This document shows, piece by piece, positions 52,332-60,826 of a stretch of 64,000 nt of DNA. Both the position numbers and the translations under genes were made by a program. The notes below the pieces were generated by a model. It saw only the letters and a list, made by a program, of their open reading frames with translations. It had not been told where the DNA came from and did no database searches. The stretch is taken from the NCBI GenBank assembly GCA_009363175.1, contig CP045205.1, forward strand, positions 3,410,001 through 3,474,000, read 5' to 3'. Position 1 is the stretch's first letter, and each line of letters begins with the position of its first letter. This DNA comes from Citrobacter telavivensis. GTDB taxonomy: Bacteria > Pseudomonadota > Gammaproteobacteria > Enterobacterales > Enterobacteriaceae.

Positions 52332-52923
52332 GCGGCGCTCCTTTGAGACTGTCGCACAGCCCCTGCGAAGGAATGTCCAGCGCGGCGTTGAAACGCGCCG
52401 AGAGGTTCTGGAAGGCCAGCAGCGCGGTCATCTCACTAATGACCTCATCGCTGAAATGCTGCTTCATTTGCGCTTTCAGGGCATCGTCTACCTGCGGCGG
52501 CGTGGCGGTCACGGCGTCAGCATAGGCCAGCGCAATGCGCTCTTCTGTCGTAAAAAGCGACGATGCCTGCCAGTTCGCCACCGCCAGTACTTTTTCCATC
52601 GCGCCACAGCGCTCTGCCAGACGCAGGCTGTTGGCGTCCACGCAGAATGCGCAATGGCAGACCTGCGACACGCGCGTCATCAGCAGCGCCCGCATCACCG
52701 GCGTCAGACGGGCGCGTTTACGTTCGAGAAATCCCACAAACAGCGCCACCAGCCAGAACAAAAACGGCATCCGCCCCCACCAGCGCGTCGGATGTAGTAC
52801 CTCGCCGTAGTGTTTTTTTTGCGTCATCACGAGAGGGCTAAGAGAGGCAGGGAGGCGGGTCAGCGGCGTTACCCACGATTGCGGATCGTTCAAGGGGGAC
52901 TCCTGGGACTTCAGGTCAATCAA
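52324..52923 (-). CDS. ynjA: AhpD-like (carboxymuconolactone decarboxylase family) protein YnjA
   Basis: A 199-residue protein of the alkylhydroperoxidase D-like/CMD family. The redox pair is in SQVCHCAFCVDANSLR (near residue 95), a CxxC-type motif, and NLSARFNAALDIP near 177 is conserved. It resembles E. coli YnjA, which there lies upstream of ynjB. Here it lies after ynjF on the minus strand and overlaps it by eight bases, so the neighbourhood is rearranged. It is about 17 residues longer at the N-terminus than E. coli YnjA; the start is uncertain. Confidence 0.88.
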   Translation of the reverse strand: MIDLKSQESPLNDPQSWVTPLTRLPASLSPLVMTQKKHYGEVLHPTRWWGRMPFLFWLVALFVGFLERKRARLTPVMRALLMTRVSQVCHCAFCVDANSLRLAERCGAMEKVLAVANWQASSLFTTEERIALAYADAVTATPPQVDDALKAQMKQHFSDEVISEMTALLAFQNLSARFNAALDIPSQGLCDSLKGAPRA

Positions 52924-52971
52924 AGATGACGATAGTATGTCACTTTCTGCTGTTGAACATTGACGAATATG

Positions 52972-53433
52972 ATGAAAACCCTCGACGTTGTTGCCGCGAT
53001 CGTTGAACGTGATGGCAAAATTTTGCTCGCCCAGCGCCCGCCACAGGCGGACCAGGCGGGACTATGGGAATTTGCCGGTGGCAAGGTGGAAGCGGGCGAA
53101 ACGCAGCCACAGGCGCTGGTCCGCGAACTGCGTGAAGAGCTAGGGATTGAGGCCACGGTAGGGTGCTATATTGCCAGCCATCAGCGTGAAGTCTCCGGGC
53201 GGATGATTCATCTGCATGCCTGGCATGTCCCCGCGTTCAGCGGAGAGGTGATAGCGCATGAGCACCAGCAGCTGGTGTGGTGTGAACCGCAGGCCGCGCT
53301 GGACTATCCGCTCGCCCCCGCCGATGTTCCTCTGCTTAACGCCTTTATGATTTTACGCGCCGCCAGACCAGCGGATTCGTGCCGATCGTTTTCTCATCGC
53401 GCTGACACTGCAACAGCACGCCATCGGCTTTAA
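52972..53433 (+). CDS. nudG: CTP/5-methyl-dCTP/8-oxo-nucleotide pyrophosphohydrolase NudG
   Basis: A Nudix hydrolase that cleans the nucleotide pool of CTP, 5-hydroxy-CTP and similar compounds. The Nudix box GGKVEAGETQPQALVRELREELG lies near residues 37-58 and is complete (the text is split here only by the family's GX5EX7REUXEEXGU pattern). The E. coli protein is 135 residues and ends ARPAD; here the frame runs 18 residues further (about 153). The extra part overlaps ynjH on the other strand. I chose ATG at 52972; ATG at 52969 and TTG at 52960 are alternatives. Confidence 0.9.
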   Translation: MKTLDVVAAIVERDGKILLAQRPPQADQAGLWEFAGGKVEAGETQPQALVRELREELGIEATVGCYIASHQREVSGRMIHLHAWHVPAFSGEVIAHEHQQLVWCEPQAALDYPLAPADVPLLNAFMILRAARPADSCRSFSHRADTATARHRL

Positions 53434-53620
53434 TCACCGCCCCTTCTGAATAATTCTGATCCTGATAAATGCAGCACTGATTACAGGGCTGCGCGCGCTG
53501 CCCACCGGAGCTGAAGACCTCCGGCGGTACGTTCACCTGAACATCCGGGCGAATATTTTGATTCGCCAGGGTGGATAAAGAGAGTGTCATCAGCGCTGCC
53601 GCCATCGCGATAAAACGCAT
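53345..53620 (-). CDS. ynjH: Small secreted protein YnjH (DUF1496)
   Basis: A 91-residue protein with a Sec signal peptide (MRFIAMAAALMTLSLSTLA, cleaved near residue 19). The mature part has four cysteines, CNQCC and LLQCQR, likely disulfide-linked in the periplasm, and the conserved YQDQNYSEGAVIKADG. The function is unknown. Its 3' end overlaps the 3' end of nudG by 89 bases on the opposite strand. Confidence 0.9.
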   Translation of the reverse strand: MRFIAMAAALMTLSLSTLANQNIRPDVQVNVPPEVFSSGGQRAQPCNQCCIYQDQNYSEGAVIKADGVLLQCQRDEKTIGTNPLVWRRVKS

Positions 53621-53858
53621 AGGGTTTCCTTACTATTTCGGGACTGTTCTCAGTATAACGGTAACCCGCGCGGGAAACTTTACTCTCTTGCGTCATCGCT
53701 TTTCGTTATGACAGCCGTTTCGTTATTAATTTGTCTGGCTCCGGCATTTTTTCCTTGCTATCCGTCACATTCCTGGTGGTATAGTCAAAATCTGCAAATG
53801 CACTTAATACAAACAACATAAATACAACCACATTAAAATATAAGAGGTTTTTATATCT

Positions 53859-55202
53859 ATGGATCAGACACGCTCTCTGGAATCATTCCTCAACCATGTC
53901 CAAAAGCGCGACCCGAATCAAACCGAGTTCGCGCAAGCCGTCCGTGAAGTCATGACCACCCTGTGGCCGTTCATTGAGCAAAACCCGCGTTATCGTGAAA
54001 TGTCGTTGCTGGAACGTCTGGTTGAGCCAGAGCGTGTGATTCAGTTCCGCGTCGTGTGGCTGGACGATCGTAATCAGGTCCAGGTTAACCGTGCATGGCG
54101 TGTACAGTTCAACTCGGCGATTGGCCCGTACAAAGGCGGGATGCGCTTCCACCCTTCCGTGAACCTGTCGATCCTGAAGTTCCTCGGTTTTGAGCAAACC
54201 TTCAAAAATGCGCTGACCACCCTGCCGATGGGCGGCGGTAAAGGCGGAAGTGATTTCGACCCGAAAGGGAAAAGTGAAGGCGAAGTGATGCGTTTCTGTC
54301 AGGCGCTGATGACTGAACTGTATCGTCATCTGGGGCCGGATACTGACGTTCCTGCCGGAGATATCGGCGTGGGCGGTCGTGAAGTGGGCTTTATGGCCGG
54401 GATGATGCGTAAGCTTTCCAACAACAGCGGCTGTGTGTTTACCGGCAAAGGACTCTCCTTCGGCGGCAGCCTTATCCGTCCAGAAGCAACCGGCTACGGT
54501 CTGGTCTACTTCACCGAAGCGATGCTCAAGCGTCATGGTCTGGGCTTTGAAGGGATGCGCGTGGCGGTTTCCGGCTCCGGCAACGTGGCGCAGTTTGCCA
54601 TTGAAAAAGCGATGGAATTTGGCGCTCGCGTGGTGACGGCCTCCGACTCCAGCGGCACCGTCGTGGATGAGAGCGGCTTTACGAAAGAGAAACTGGCGCG
54701 TCTGTGCGAAATCAAGGCCAGCTGCGACGGTCGCGTGGCCGACTACGCCCGTGAGTTTGGCCTGACCTATCTGGAAGGTAAACAGCCGTGGTCAGTGCCG
54801 GTCGATATCGCCCTGCCGTGTGCAACGCAGAACGAACTCGATGTCGACGCTGCCCGTCAGCTTATCGCCAACGGCGTGAAGGCGGTGGCGGAAGGGGCAA
54901 ACATGCCGACCACCATCGAGGCAACCGACCTGTTCCTCGAAGCCGGCGTGCTGTTTGCACCGGGCAAAGCAGCGAACGCCGGTGGCGTTGCCACCTCCGG
55001 TCTGGAAATGGCGCAGAACGCTGCGCGTCTGAGCTGGAAGGCGGAAAAAGTGGATGCCCGTCTGCACCACATTATGCTTGATATTCACCATGCCTGCGTC
55101 GAGTACGGTGGCGAAAGCAAGCAGACCAACTATGTCCGTGGGGCGAACATCTCAGCCTTCGTGAAGATTGCCGACGCCATGTTTGGCCAGGGTGTGATTT
55201 AA
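53859..55202 (+). CDS. gdhA: NADP-specific glutamate dehydrogenase
   Basis: A 447-residue enzyme that aminates 2-oxoglutarate with ammonia and NADPH, the nitrogen-assimilation route in ammonia-rich medium. It has the catalytic PMGGGKGGSDFDPKGKS segment (near residue 122) and the nucleotide-binding VSGSGNVAQFA near 238. The length equals E. coli GdhA. A sequence ATA-N9-TAT (53840-53854) next to the ribosome site fits a Nac repressor site, but the DNA is AT-rich and this may be chance. The 238-base gap to ynjH holds no gene. Confidence 0.98.
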   Translation: MDQTRSLESFLNHVQKRDPNQTEFAQAVREVMTTLWPFIEQNPRYREMSLLERLVEPERVIQFRVVWLDDRNQVQVNRAWRVQFNSAIGPYKGGMRFHPSVNLSILKFLGFEQTFKNALTTLPMGGGKGGSDFDPKGKSEGEVMRFCQALMTELYRHLGPDTDVPAGDIGVGGREVGFMAGMMRKLSNNSGCVFTGKGLSFGGSLIRPEATGYGLVYFTEAMLKRHGLGFEGMRVAVSGSGNVAQFAIEKAMEFGARVVTASDSSGTVVDESGFTKEKLARLCEIKASCDGRVADYAREFGLTYLEGKQPWSVPVDIALPCATQNELDVDAARQLIANGVKAVAEGANMPTTIEATDLFLEAGVLFAPGKAANAGGVATSGLEMAQNAARLSWKAEKVDARLHHIMLDIHHACVEYGGESKQTNYVRGANISAFVKIADAMFGQGVI

Positions 55203-55222
55203 TTCACCGCGGCACGAGCGTA

Positions 55223-57169
55223 TTACACGCCCGCCTCTGCTTCTGCTGATGGCGGGCTTTTTTTCGCCGCGCGTTTGCGGGGCGCGCTCTTTTTCTTATC
55301 TGCATCGCCGGGTGCCACAATGCCACGGAAGCGGCGTACCGGCGTACTCCGCGCCTGATCGATCAGTTGATACAGCGTCCCCACCAGCGGCTGCATAAAA
55401 TCCTGATAGCGGCACTGCTTTTCGCTGATTTGCGTCAGTATCGACTCCCAGTGGGCGGTCATGTCAGGACGGGTCGCCATCTCCGGCAGCGAGTGGAACA
55501 GCGCTTTCCCGGCATCGGTGGAGTGAATGTAACGCCCTTTCTTGACCAGAAAGCCGCGCTTAAACAGCAGTTCAATGATCCCGGCGCGGGTGGCTTCGGT
55601 GCCCAGCCCATCCGTTGCGCGGAGGATCTTTTTCAGATCTTTATCCTGCACGAAGCGCGCGATCCCGGTCATCGCCGACAGCAGCGTGGCATCGGTAAAG
55701 TGGCGCGGCGGCTGGGTCTGGCGTTCAACAACCTCCCCCTTTTCGCACAGTAATTCATCGTCTTTCGCCACCACCGGCAGCGGCGTGCCGTCGTTCTCTT
55801 CATCACGCTCTTTACTGCCGAGCAGCGTCCGCCAGCCCGCTTCTGCGAGGAACCGGGCTTTAGCAACGAATTTACCCTTCGCGATGTCCAGTTCAATCAC
55901 GCATTTACGGAATACCGCATCCGGGCAGAACTGCATCAGGTACTGACGGGCGACCAGGTTGTACACCTTCGCTTCGTTCTCCGTCAGATTGATGTTGTTA
56001 CTGCGTGCCGTAGGGATAATGGCGTGGTGCGCATCGACCTTTTTGTCATCCCAGCAGCGATTGCGGGTATCGGGATTCACCGCCGGTTGCGGCAGTAGAT
56101 CCGGCGCATGCACGCTGATGGCGTTCATCACCGCATGACGTCCGGCAAAGTGCTCTTCCGGCAGATAGCGGCAATCGGAACGCGGGTAGGTAATGAGTTT
56201 ATGGGTTTCATACAGTTTCTGGCAGATGTCGAGCACGTTCTGCGCGCTCAGACCAAAGCGCTTTGCCGCTTCAATCTGCAATGTGGAGAGCGAAAACGGC
56301 AGCGGTGCGGATTCTGATTCCCGTTTATCGTTATAGCTGGTGACAATCGCCGGCTGTCCGTTGATGCGGTTGACCACATGCTCCGCCAGCGGACGATGTA
56401 GCAAACGCCCCTCTTCGTCCTGATACGGTTCACACGCTTCGCTTGGCTGCCAGATGGCGGTGAAACGTTCATCCGCAGGGGTCACGATATGCGCTTTCAC
56501 TTCAAAGAAATCTTTGGCAACGAAGTTTTCGATCTCTTCGTCACGGCGTACCACCAGTCCAAGCACCGGCGTCTGTACGCGTCCGACGGAGAGTACCCCC
56601 TGATAACCGGCATTACGTCCGAGGATAGTGTACGCCCGGGTCATGTTGATGCCGTACAGCCAGTCCGCGCGGGCGCGAGCCAGCGCTGACACGCACAATG
56701 GCACAAATTCACTGTTTGAACGCAAACGTTCAATGGCGCGCTCAACGGCCTGCGGGTTGAGATCGTTGATCAAACAGCGCTGCACCTGATGACGCTTTTC
56801 CGGTGCCAGTTGCAGGTAATCCAGCACCTCATCGACCAGCAGTTGCCCTTCGCGATCCGGGTCGCCCGCATGGATAACCTCACTGGCCTCATGCAGAAAG
56901 CGTTTGATCACGTTGAGCTGTTTGGTTACGGAAGGACGCGGCTGCAATTGCCACTTTTCCGGCACGATCGGCAGGTCGGCCAGATTCCAGCGCGCATAAC
57001 GGCTGTCATAGACATCGGGCTGCGCCTGTTCAAGCAGGTGACCAATACACCAGGTCACCACCTGACCGTTACCGCATTCAATAAAACCATCGCCTTTGCG
57101 GTGCGGTTTAGGCAGCACATCGGCAATGGCACGTGCCAGACTCGGCTTTTCGGCAATAAACAACCGCAT
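55223..57169 (-). CDS. topB: DNA topoisomerase III
   Basis: A type IA topoisomerase that decatenates replicating DNA. It has 648 residues. The N-terminal TOPRIM domain (MRLFIAEKPSLARAIADVL, GDPDREGQLLVDEV near residue 103) is followed by the active-site tyrosine in KLITYPRSDCRYLP (near 328) and a basic C-terminal tail. The frame is open to 57226, but ATG at 57169 starts MRLFIAEKP. The last residues (AEAEAGV) differ from E. coli, and the tail carries the gdhA terminator. It is four bases after selD. Confidence 0.97.
   Translation of the reverse strand: MRLFIAEKPSLARAIADVLPKPHRKGDGFIECGNGQVVTWCIGHLLEQAQPDVYDSRYARWNLADLPIVPEKWQLQPRPSVTKQLNVIKRFLHEASEVIHAGDPDREGQLLVDEVLDYLQLAPEKRHQVQRCLINDLNPQAVERAIERLRSNSEFVPLCVSALARARADWLYGINMTRAYTILGRNAGYQGVLSVGRVQTPVLGLVVRRDEEIENFVAKDFFEVKAHIVTPADERFTAIWQPSEACEPYQDEEGRLLHRPLAEHVVNRINGQPAIVTSYNDKRESESAPLPFSLSTLQIEAAKRFGLSAQNVLDICQKLYETHKLITYPRSDCRYLPEEHFAGRHAVMNAISVHAPDLLPQPAVNPDTRNRCWDDKKVDAHHAIIPTARSNNINLTENEAKVYNLVARQYLMQFCPDAVFRKCVIELDIAKGKFVAKARFLAEAGWRTLLGSKERDEENDGTPLPVVAKDDELLCEKGEVVERQTQPPRHFTDATLLSAMTGIARFVQDKDLKKILRATDGLGTEATRAGIIELLFKRGFLVKKGRYIHSTDAGKALFHSLPEMATRPDMTAHWESILTQISEKQCRYQDFMQPLVGTLYQLIDQARSTPVRRFRGIVAPGDADKKKSAPRKRAAKKSPPSAEAEAGV
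55229..55264 (+). terminator. gdhA terminator inside the 3' end of topB
   Basis: The stem GCCCGCC/GGCGGGC (55229-55235 and 55251-55257) with a 15-base loop is followed by seven T. It lies 26 bases after the gdhA stop but within the last codons of topB, which reads the other way. Confidence 0.8.
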
Positions 57170-57173
57170 CGAA

Positions 57174-58217
57174 TTAACGGATCTCAACCATGGCGCGTCC
57201 GCCACGGGCTTCAACCAGTTCGCCAATCGCCGTCAGTTCGATACCAAACTCGGCGGCTGTCGCTTTAACTTCCTCTTCGGCGTCTGGCATCACCGCCAGC
57301 AGCAGGCCACCGGAGGTTTGCGGATCGCACAGCAGGGAGCGCACCGCCTGCGGCATTTCTCCCATCAGGTGTCCATAGCTGGCAAAGTTACGCTCAGTGC
57401 CGCCCGGCACGGCGCCCAGGCGGATGTACTCTTCCACTCCCGGCAGTTTAGGGATGTCCTGATAACAAATCTGCGCCTGCACGCCTGCGCCCTGGCACAT
57501 CTCGCTGAGGTGGCCCAACAGACCAAAGCCAGTCACATCGGTCATGGCTTTGACGCCGTCGATGTTGGCAAATGACGCCCCGGCAATATTCATCCGACAC
57601 ATCACTTCCGTCGCCAGCCCCTGGTGTTCAGGTTTCAACAGCGATTTTTTCTCAGCGGTGGTCAGCACGCCGATGCCCAACGGCTTGGTCAGGAAAAGCT
57701 TACAGCCGGCCTGGGCAGTGCTGTTTTTCTTCACCCGTTCAGTGGGGACGATGCCGGTCACCGCCAGACCAAAGATTGGTTCCGGCGCATCAATCGAGTG
57801 ACCGCCCGCCAGCGCAATGCCCGCCTGACGACAGGCAAAACGTCCGCCTTCGGTCACTTCGCGGGCGATTTCTGGTGACAGCTTACTGATTGGCCAGCCC
57901 AGGATCGCGATCGCCATAATCGGTTTGCCGCCCATCGCGAAAATATCGCTAATGGCGTTGGTCGCCGCAATGCGGCCAAAATCAAACGGATCATCGACAA
58001 TCGGCATAAAGAAGTCAGTGGTACTGATGACGCTGGTGCCATTGCCCAGATCGTATACCGCCGCGTCGTCACGGGTTTCATTTCCCACAAGCAGGTTCGG
58101 GTCGACAAACTTCGCCTGCTCGCTGTGCAGGATGGTTTCCAACACTTTCGGGGAAATTTTACAACCGCAACCCGCTCCGTGGCTGTACTGCGTTAAACGA
58201 ATAGCTTGCTCGCTCAT
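57174..58217 (-). CDS. selD: Selenophosphate synthase
   Basis: A 347-residue enzyme that makes selenophosphate from selenide and ATP for selenocysteine and selenouridine synthesis. The catalytic cysteine is in SHGAGCGCKIS (near residue 17) and is a true Cys. The metal/ATP-binding aspartates are in NETRDDAAVYD. Two ATGs lie six bases apart; AGGAG abuts the first (58223) and is correctly spaced for the second (58217), which also gives the E. coli length. It is transcribed with topB. Confidence 0.97.
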   Translation of the reverse strand: MSEQAIRLTQYSHGAGCGCKISPKVLETILHSEQAKFVDPNLLVGNETRDDAAVYDLGNGTSVISTTDFFMPIVDDPFDFGRIAATNAISDIFAMGGKPIMAIAILGWPISKLSPEIAREVTEGGRFACRQAGIALAGGHSIDAPEPIFGLAVTGIVPTERVKKNSTAQAGCKLFLTKPLGIGVLTTAEKKSLLKPEHQGLATEVMCRMNIAGASFANIDGVKAMTDVTGFGLLGHLSEMCQGAGVQAQICYQDIPKLPGVEEYIRLGAVPGGTERNFASYGHLMGEMPQAVRSLLCDPQTSGGLLLAVMPDAEEEVKATAAEFGIELTAIGELVEARGGRAMVEIR

Positions 58218-58366
58218 GGACATCTCCTGTCATTGCAATCGGGCTATGGTAGCGCTCATTCCATGAAGTGATAAGAGAGAGTGTCCGAATTCCGGCGTCT
58301 TTGCTCAGAATCTATGCAAACAGATGGGCTATTACGCCGTAATCCCGCGTTGAACTGGCGATTTTC

Positions 58367-58639
58367 TTACCAACCCGCCAAATACTCTCCCTGGTTTATC
58401 AGCAGTATTACCCCCGAAAGCACCACGAGCAGAGAAATCAACATATAGCGACCACGAATGATTCCACAGAGTAACGTCAACGTCCCTATCAGTAAAAGTA
58501 TCCCACTGAGGGCATAAAGCACATGACCACTTCGTATCCAGCCACGCAGGCAGAGCAATGCCGGAATGAGCATCGACCACCCGGTGCGACGCCAGGCGAG
58601 TTCGGTACGTTCCGGTTGTAGACCCGAGTCACGACTCAT
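58367..58639 (-). CDS. DUF202 family membrane protein (YidG-like)
   Basis: A 90-residue membrane protein with three predicted helices. The N-terminal DSGLQPERTELAWRRTGWSML is the DUF202 signature, in which the conserved PERT-LAW-R element precedes the first helix. It resembles E. coli YidG but is shorter. The function is unknown. It overlaps the yidH-like gene by four bases and is the last gene of the sulfatase locus. The 149 bases between it and selD hold no clear feature. Confidence 0.85.
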   Translation of the reverse strand: MSRDSGLQPERTELAWRRTGWSMLIPALLCLRGWIRSGHVLYALSGILLLIGTLTLLCGIIRGRYMLISLLVVLSGVILLINQGEYLAGW

Positions 58640-59034
58640 CCTCCCCGCCCTTGCCAGAGAAGCACCGCAAGCAGTATTGCCAGCAGCAGCATCAACCCCG
58701 ATAAGAGCAGAAGCCCCGACGTGTACGGCAAATCGTTATCCAGACGCATTGCGTATTCGTTTTGTCGCCAGCGCCGCCAGGCCATCACGCCTGTGCCCGT
58801 TGCCGCAACGAGCAGTAGCATCGCCAGTGTGGTTCTGAGCTCTGCGCTGGAGAGCGCTGGGGAGAATTGTTCGATCCCGACGGCACCCGCCATCAGCGCC
58901 AGCGCGGTACGGATCCATGCCAGAAACGTACGTTCATTCGCCAGTGTAAAACGGTAATCGGGCGTTTTGCCTGCCTGCCACCATTTGCCATTTAGGTTAT
59001 CTGTAGACAGATTTGTATTATCCCGTTGACTCAC
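58636..59034 (-). CDS. DUF202 family membrane protein (YidH-like)
   Basis: A 132-residue membrane protein with three predicted helices. The conserved TPDYRFTLANERTFLAWIRTALAL (about residues 24-47; DYRF-LANERTFLAW-RTAL pattern) and NEYAMRLDNDLPYTSGLLLLS are typical of YidH. Its start lies inside the end of the RpiR gene (17-base overlap), so it is coupled to the sugar locus. The function of YidH-type proteins is unknown. In E. coli yidGH also lie near a sulfatase gene (yidJ). Confidence 0.88.
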   Translation of the reverse strand: MSQRDNTNLSTDNLNGKWWQAGKTPDYRFTLANERTFLAWIRTALALMAGAVGIEQFSPALSSAELRTTLAMLLLVAATGTGVMAWRRWRQNEYAMRLDNDLPYTSGLLLLSGLMLLLAILLAVLLWQGRGG

Positions 59035-59899
59035 GTTTAATCCTTTCTTTTATCAGTAATTCTTTGATCGACAATCCCGTCGACGCGCTGTCTTTAAAAT
59101 TGTGCCGCGTGATTTCGGTGCACAGAAACTCAATAATGAACAGTTGGGAGATGCGCGTGGCGATAGAATCTCCCTGCCACGGCCCGGCGCTCCCGCTAGT
59201 GAGCACATAGCGATCAGCCATTTCGGTCAATGGCGAATGCGGGCTATGGGTGATCGCCAGACACTGCGCGCCAGCCTTTTTTGCCAGCGTAAAAGCATTG
59301 ACGACTTCCGGTGTTTCCCCCGAATGAGAAAACGCCACCACCAAATCCTCCGGCTTCAGATTCGCCAGTTTTAGCGTCATGGTGAAGCGGTCCGTGTAGG
59401 CTTCCGAATCGATACCCTGACGATTCATTTTGTCGCGCGCCTCCATCGCTGCGAGGCCTGACGCGCCAAAACCGACAAAGAGTACCCGGTTGGCCGTCAT
59501 AAGTTGTTGCACCACAGGATGCACTACCCGCATATCCAGCAAGTCAATCGTTTCTTTCAGAGTGGTTTCCACCGTCATCGCAATCTTCTGCGCAACATCT
59601 TTGCGTGAGTCATCAAGAAAAATATCCGGGGAAACCGGCAACGTCTGTTCGCTTTCTTCAAGCAGTTCCCGTTTCAGGGCGCTTTTGAGTTCTAACAAAC
59701 CGGTATAACCGATTTTTTTGCAAAAGCGCACAATGGTTGCTTCACTCAGTTGCACCGCCTGCGCCAGTTTACTGACAGGCATTTGAGCTACCTGCGCGGG
59801 TTGGCGGAGGATGAATTGTGCGATCTGCCGATCGGTCTCTCCCAGTCCCCCCATTACATTGCGGATGTAGACCCGAACATTGTCCCGATTCACACTCAT
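59018..59899 (-). CDS. RpiR-family transcriptional regulator
   Basis: A 293-residue regulator of sugar-phosphate metabolism. The N-terminal helix-turn-helix (about residues 1-80; SKLAQAVQLSEATIVRFCKKIGY) precedes a SIS sugar-phosphate-binding domain (about 120-260), with GFGASGLAAMEARDKMNRQG and VVAFSHSGETPEVV. The frame reaches 60013, but ATG at 59899 starts MSVNRDNVRVYIRN and fits the family. It lies between the aldose-epimerase gene and the DUF202 pair and most likely controls the locus in response to a phosphorylated sugar. Confidence 0.92.
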   Translation of the reverse strand: MSVNRDNVRVYIRNVMGGLGETDRQIAQFILRQPAQVAQMPVSKLAQAVQLSEATIVRFCKKIGYTGLLELKSALKRELLEESEQTLPVSPDIFLDDSRKDVAQKIAMTVETTLKETIDLLDMRVVHPVVQQLMTANRVLFVGFGASGLAAMEARDKMNRQGIDSEAYTDRFTMTLKLANLKPEDLVVAFSHSGETPEVVNAFTLAKKAGAQCLAITHSPHSPLTEMADRYVLTSGSAGPWQGDSIATRISQLFIIEFLCTEITRHNFKDSASTGLSIKELLIKERIKRESTG

Positions 59900-59954
59900 G
59901 ATGACTCCCTGCCGTTGTCGCGAAAAGAATTGCCGTATTCTGGCAATCCCTTCC

Positions 59955-60815
59955 TCACTCGTCCACAGCAAAACCGACGCGAGTCTCAAAACACTGACAT
60001 TCACCAGGAACAAGACACCGCATTCCTCGCTTATTCATCACCTGTCCCTGAAATTCAGGATCGTCCGTCGTTCCTGCCAACGGCTCAATGCAGAGCAGAT
60101 CGCTTCCCGGAACGCCCCACAGCACCAGCCACCCCTGCATACCCGTTTCCAGCGTCAGCGCGATCTGGCCTTGCGGGGAGCGCACAATGACTCTCTGCTC
60201 CTGACTGTTGCCAAAATAAACGGCACCAGATTTAAAACATTCTGCGGTTAAGAGAAAACGCCACGTCTCAGGTGGATTATCAGGAACGACAAGGGTTCTG
60301 TCGCGAGTGTAAAACGGTCCATGGACTGGCTTGCCTACAAATTCCACTTGCCAGCCAGGTCTGGTTATCGGTAAGGAAAAACCGGGATGCCAGCCGAGTG
60401 AAAACCAAAACGGACGAACGTCATCATTAAATACCCGCTGACAAACGCGGATCCCCGTATCGTCCAGCGAAAATGTCACCTGAATTCGCCACCGCCAGGG
60501 CCAGACAGAAAGCGTTTTATCCGTCGCCATAGCTTCCAGTGTTAGCCAGTCGTGGCATCGCTCCACGCAGGTAAACGTTTGATGGCGCAAAAAACCGTGG
60601 TCAGGCAGCGCATAAAAGTCTGCCCCCTCCCACACTCCCTGGTGGATCAAACGCCCGGTCACCGGAAACAATTGCGTTGCGCTGTTATTCCAGACGCCGG
60701 GCGTGGCTTGCCATAACCACTCTCTGTTCTGTCGACGATCCCAGATGCGAGTCAGTTCTGCGCCTGATGCGTTGATATCGACACAAAAACGCGGATTTTC
60801 CAGTTGCCAGATCAT
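59955..60815 (-). CDS. Aldose 1-epimerase-like protein
   Basis: A 286-residue protein of the galactose mutarotase (GalM/LacX-like) superfamily, an all-beta fold. The conserved NSATQLFPVTGRL near residue 47 and the catalytic-type histidine in DHGFLRHQTF near 75 and FSLGWHPGFSL near 142 are visible, with a C-terminal CIEPLAGTTDDP near 248. It probably converts sugar anomers or sugar-phosphate anomers. It is cytoplasmic (no signal) and follows the sulfatase gene by 11 bases. Confidence 0.86.
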   Translation of the reverse strand: MIWQLENPRFCVDINASGAELTRIWDRRQNREWLWQATPGVWNNSATQLFPVTGRLIHQGVWEGADFYALPDHGFLRHQTFTCVERCHDWLTLEAMATDKTLSVWPWRWRIQVTFSLDDTGIRVCQRVFNDDVRPFWFSLGWHPGFSLPITRPGWQVEFVGKPVHGPFYTRDRTLVVPDNPPETWRFLLTAECFKSGAVYFGNSQEQRVIVRSPQGQIALTLETGMQGWLVLWGVPGSDLLCIEPLAGTTDDPEFQGQVMNKRGMRCLVPGECQCFETRVGFAVDE

Positions 60816-60826
60816 CCTTATTTCCC

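Noticed and set aside
53755..53785. A sigma-70 promoter for gdhA (TTGCTA and TATAGT)
   Set aside because: The 19-base spacer is too long for confidence, so I did not list it as a feature.
53840..53854. A Nac site ATA-N9-TAT at gdhA
   Set aside because: The match is exact but only six bases are fixed in AT-rich DNA, so chance is likely; it is mentioned only under gdhA.
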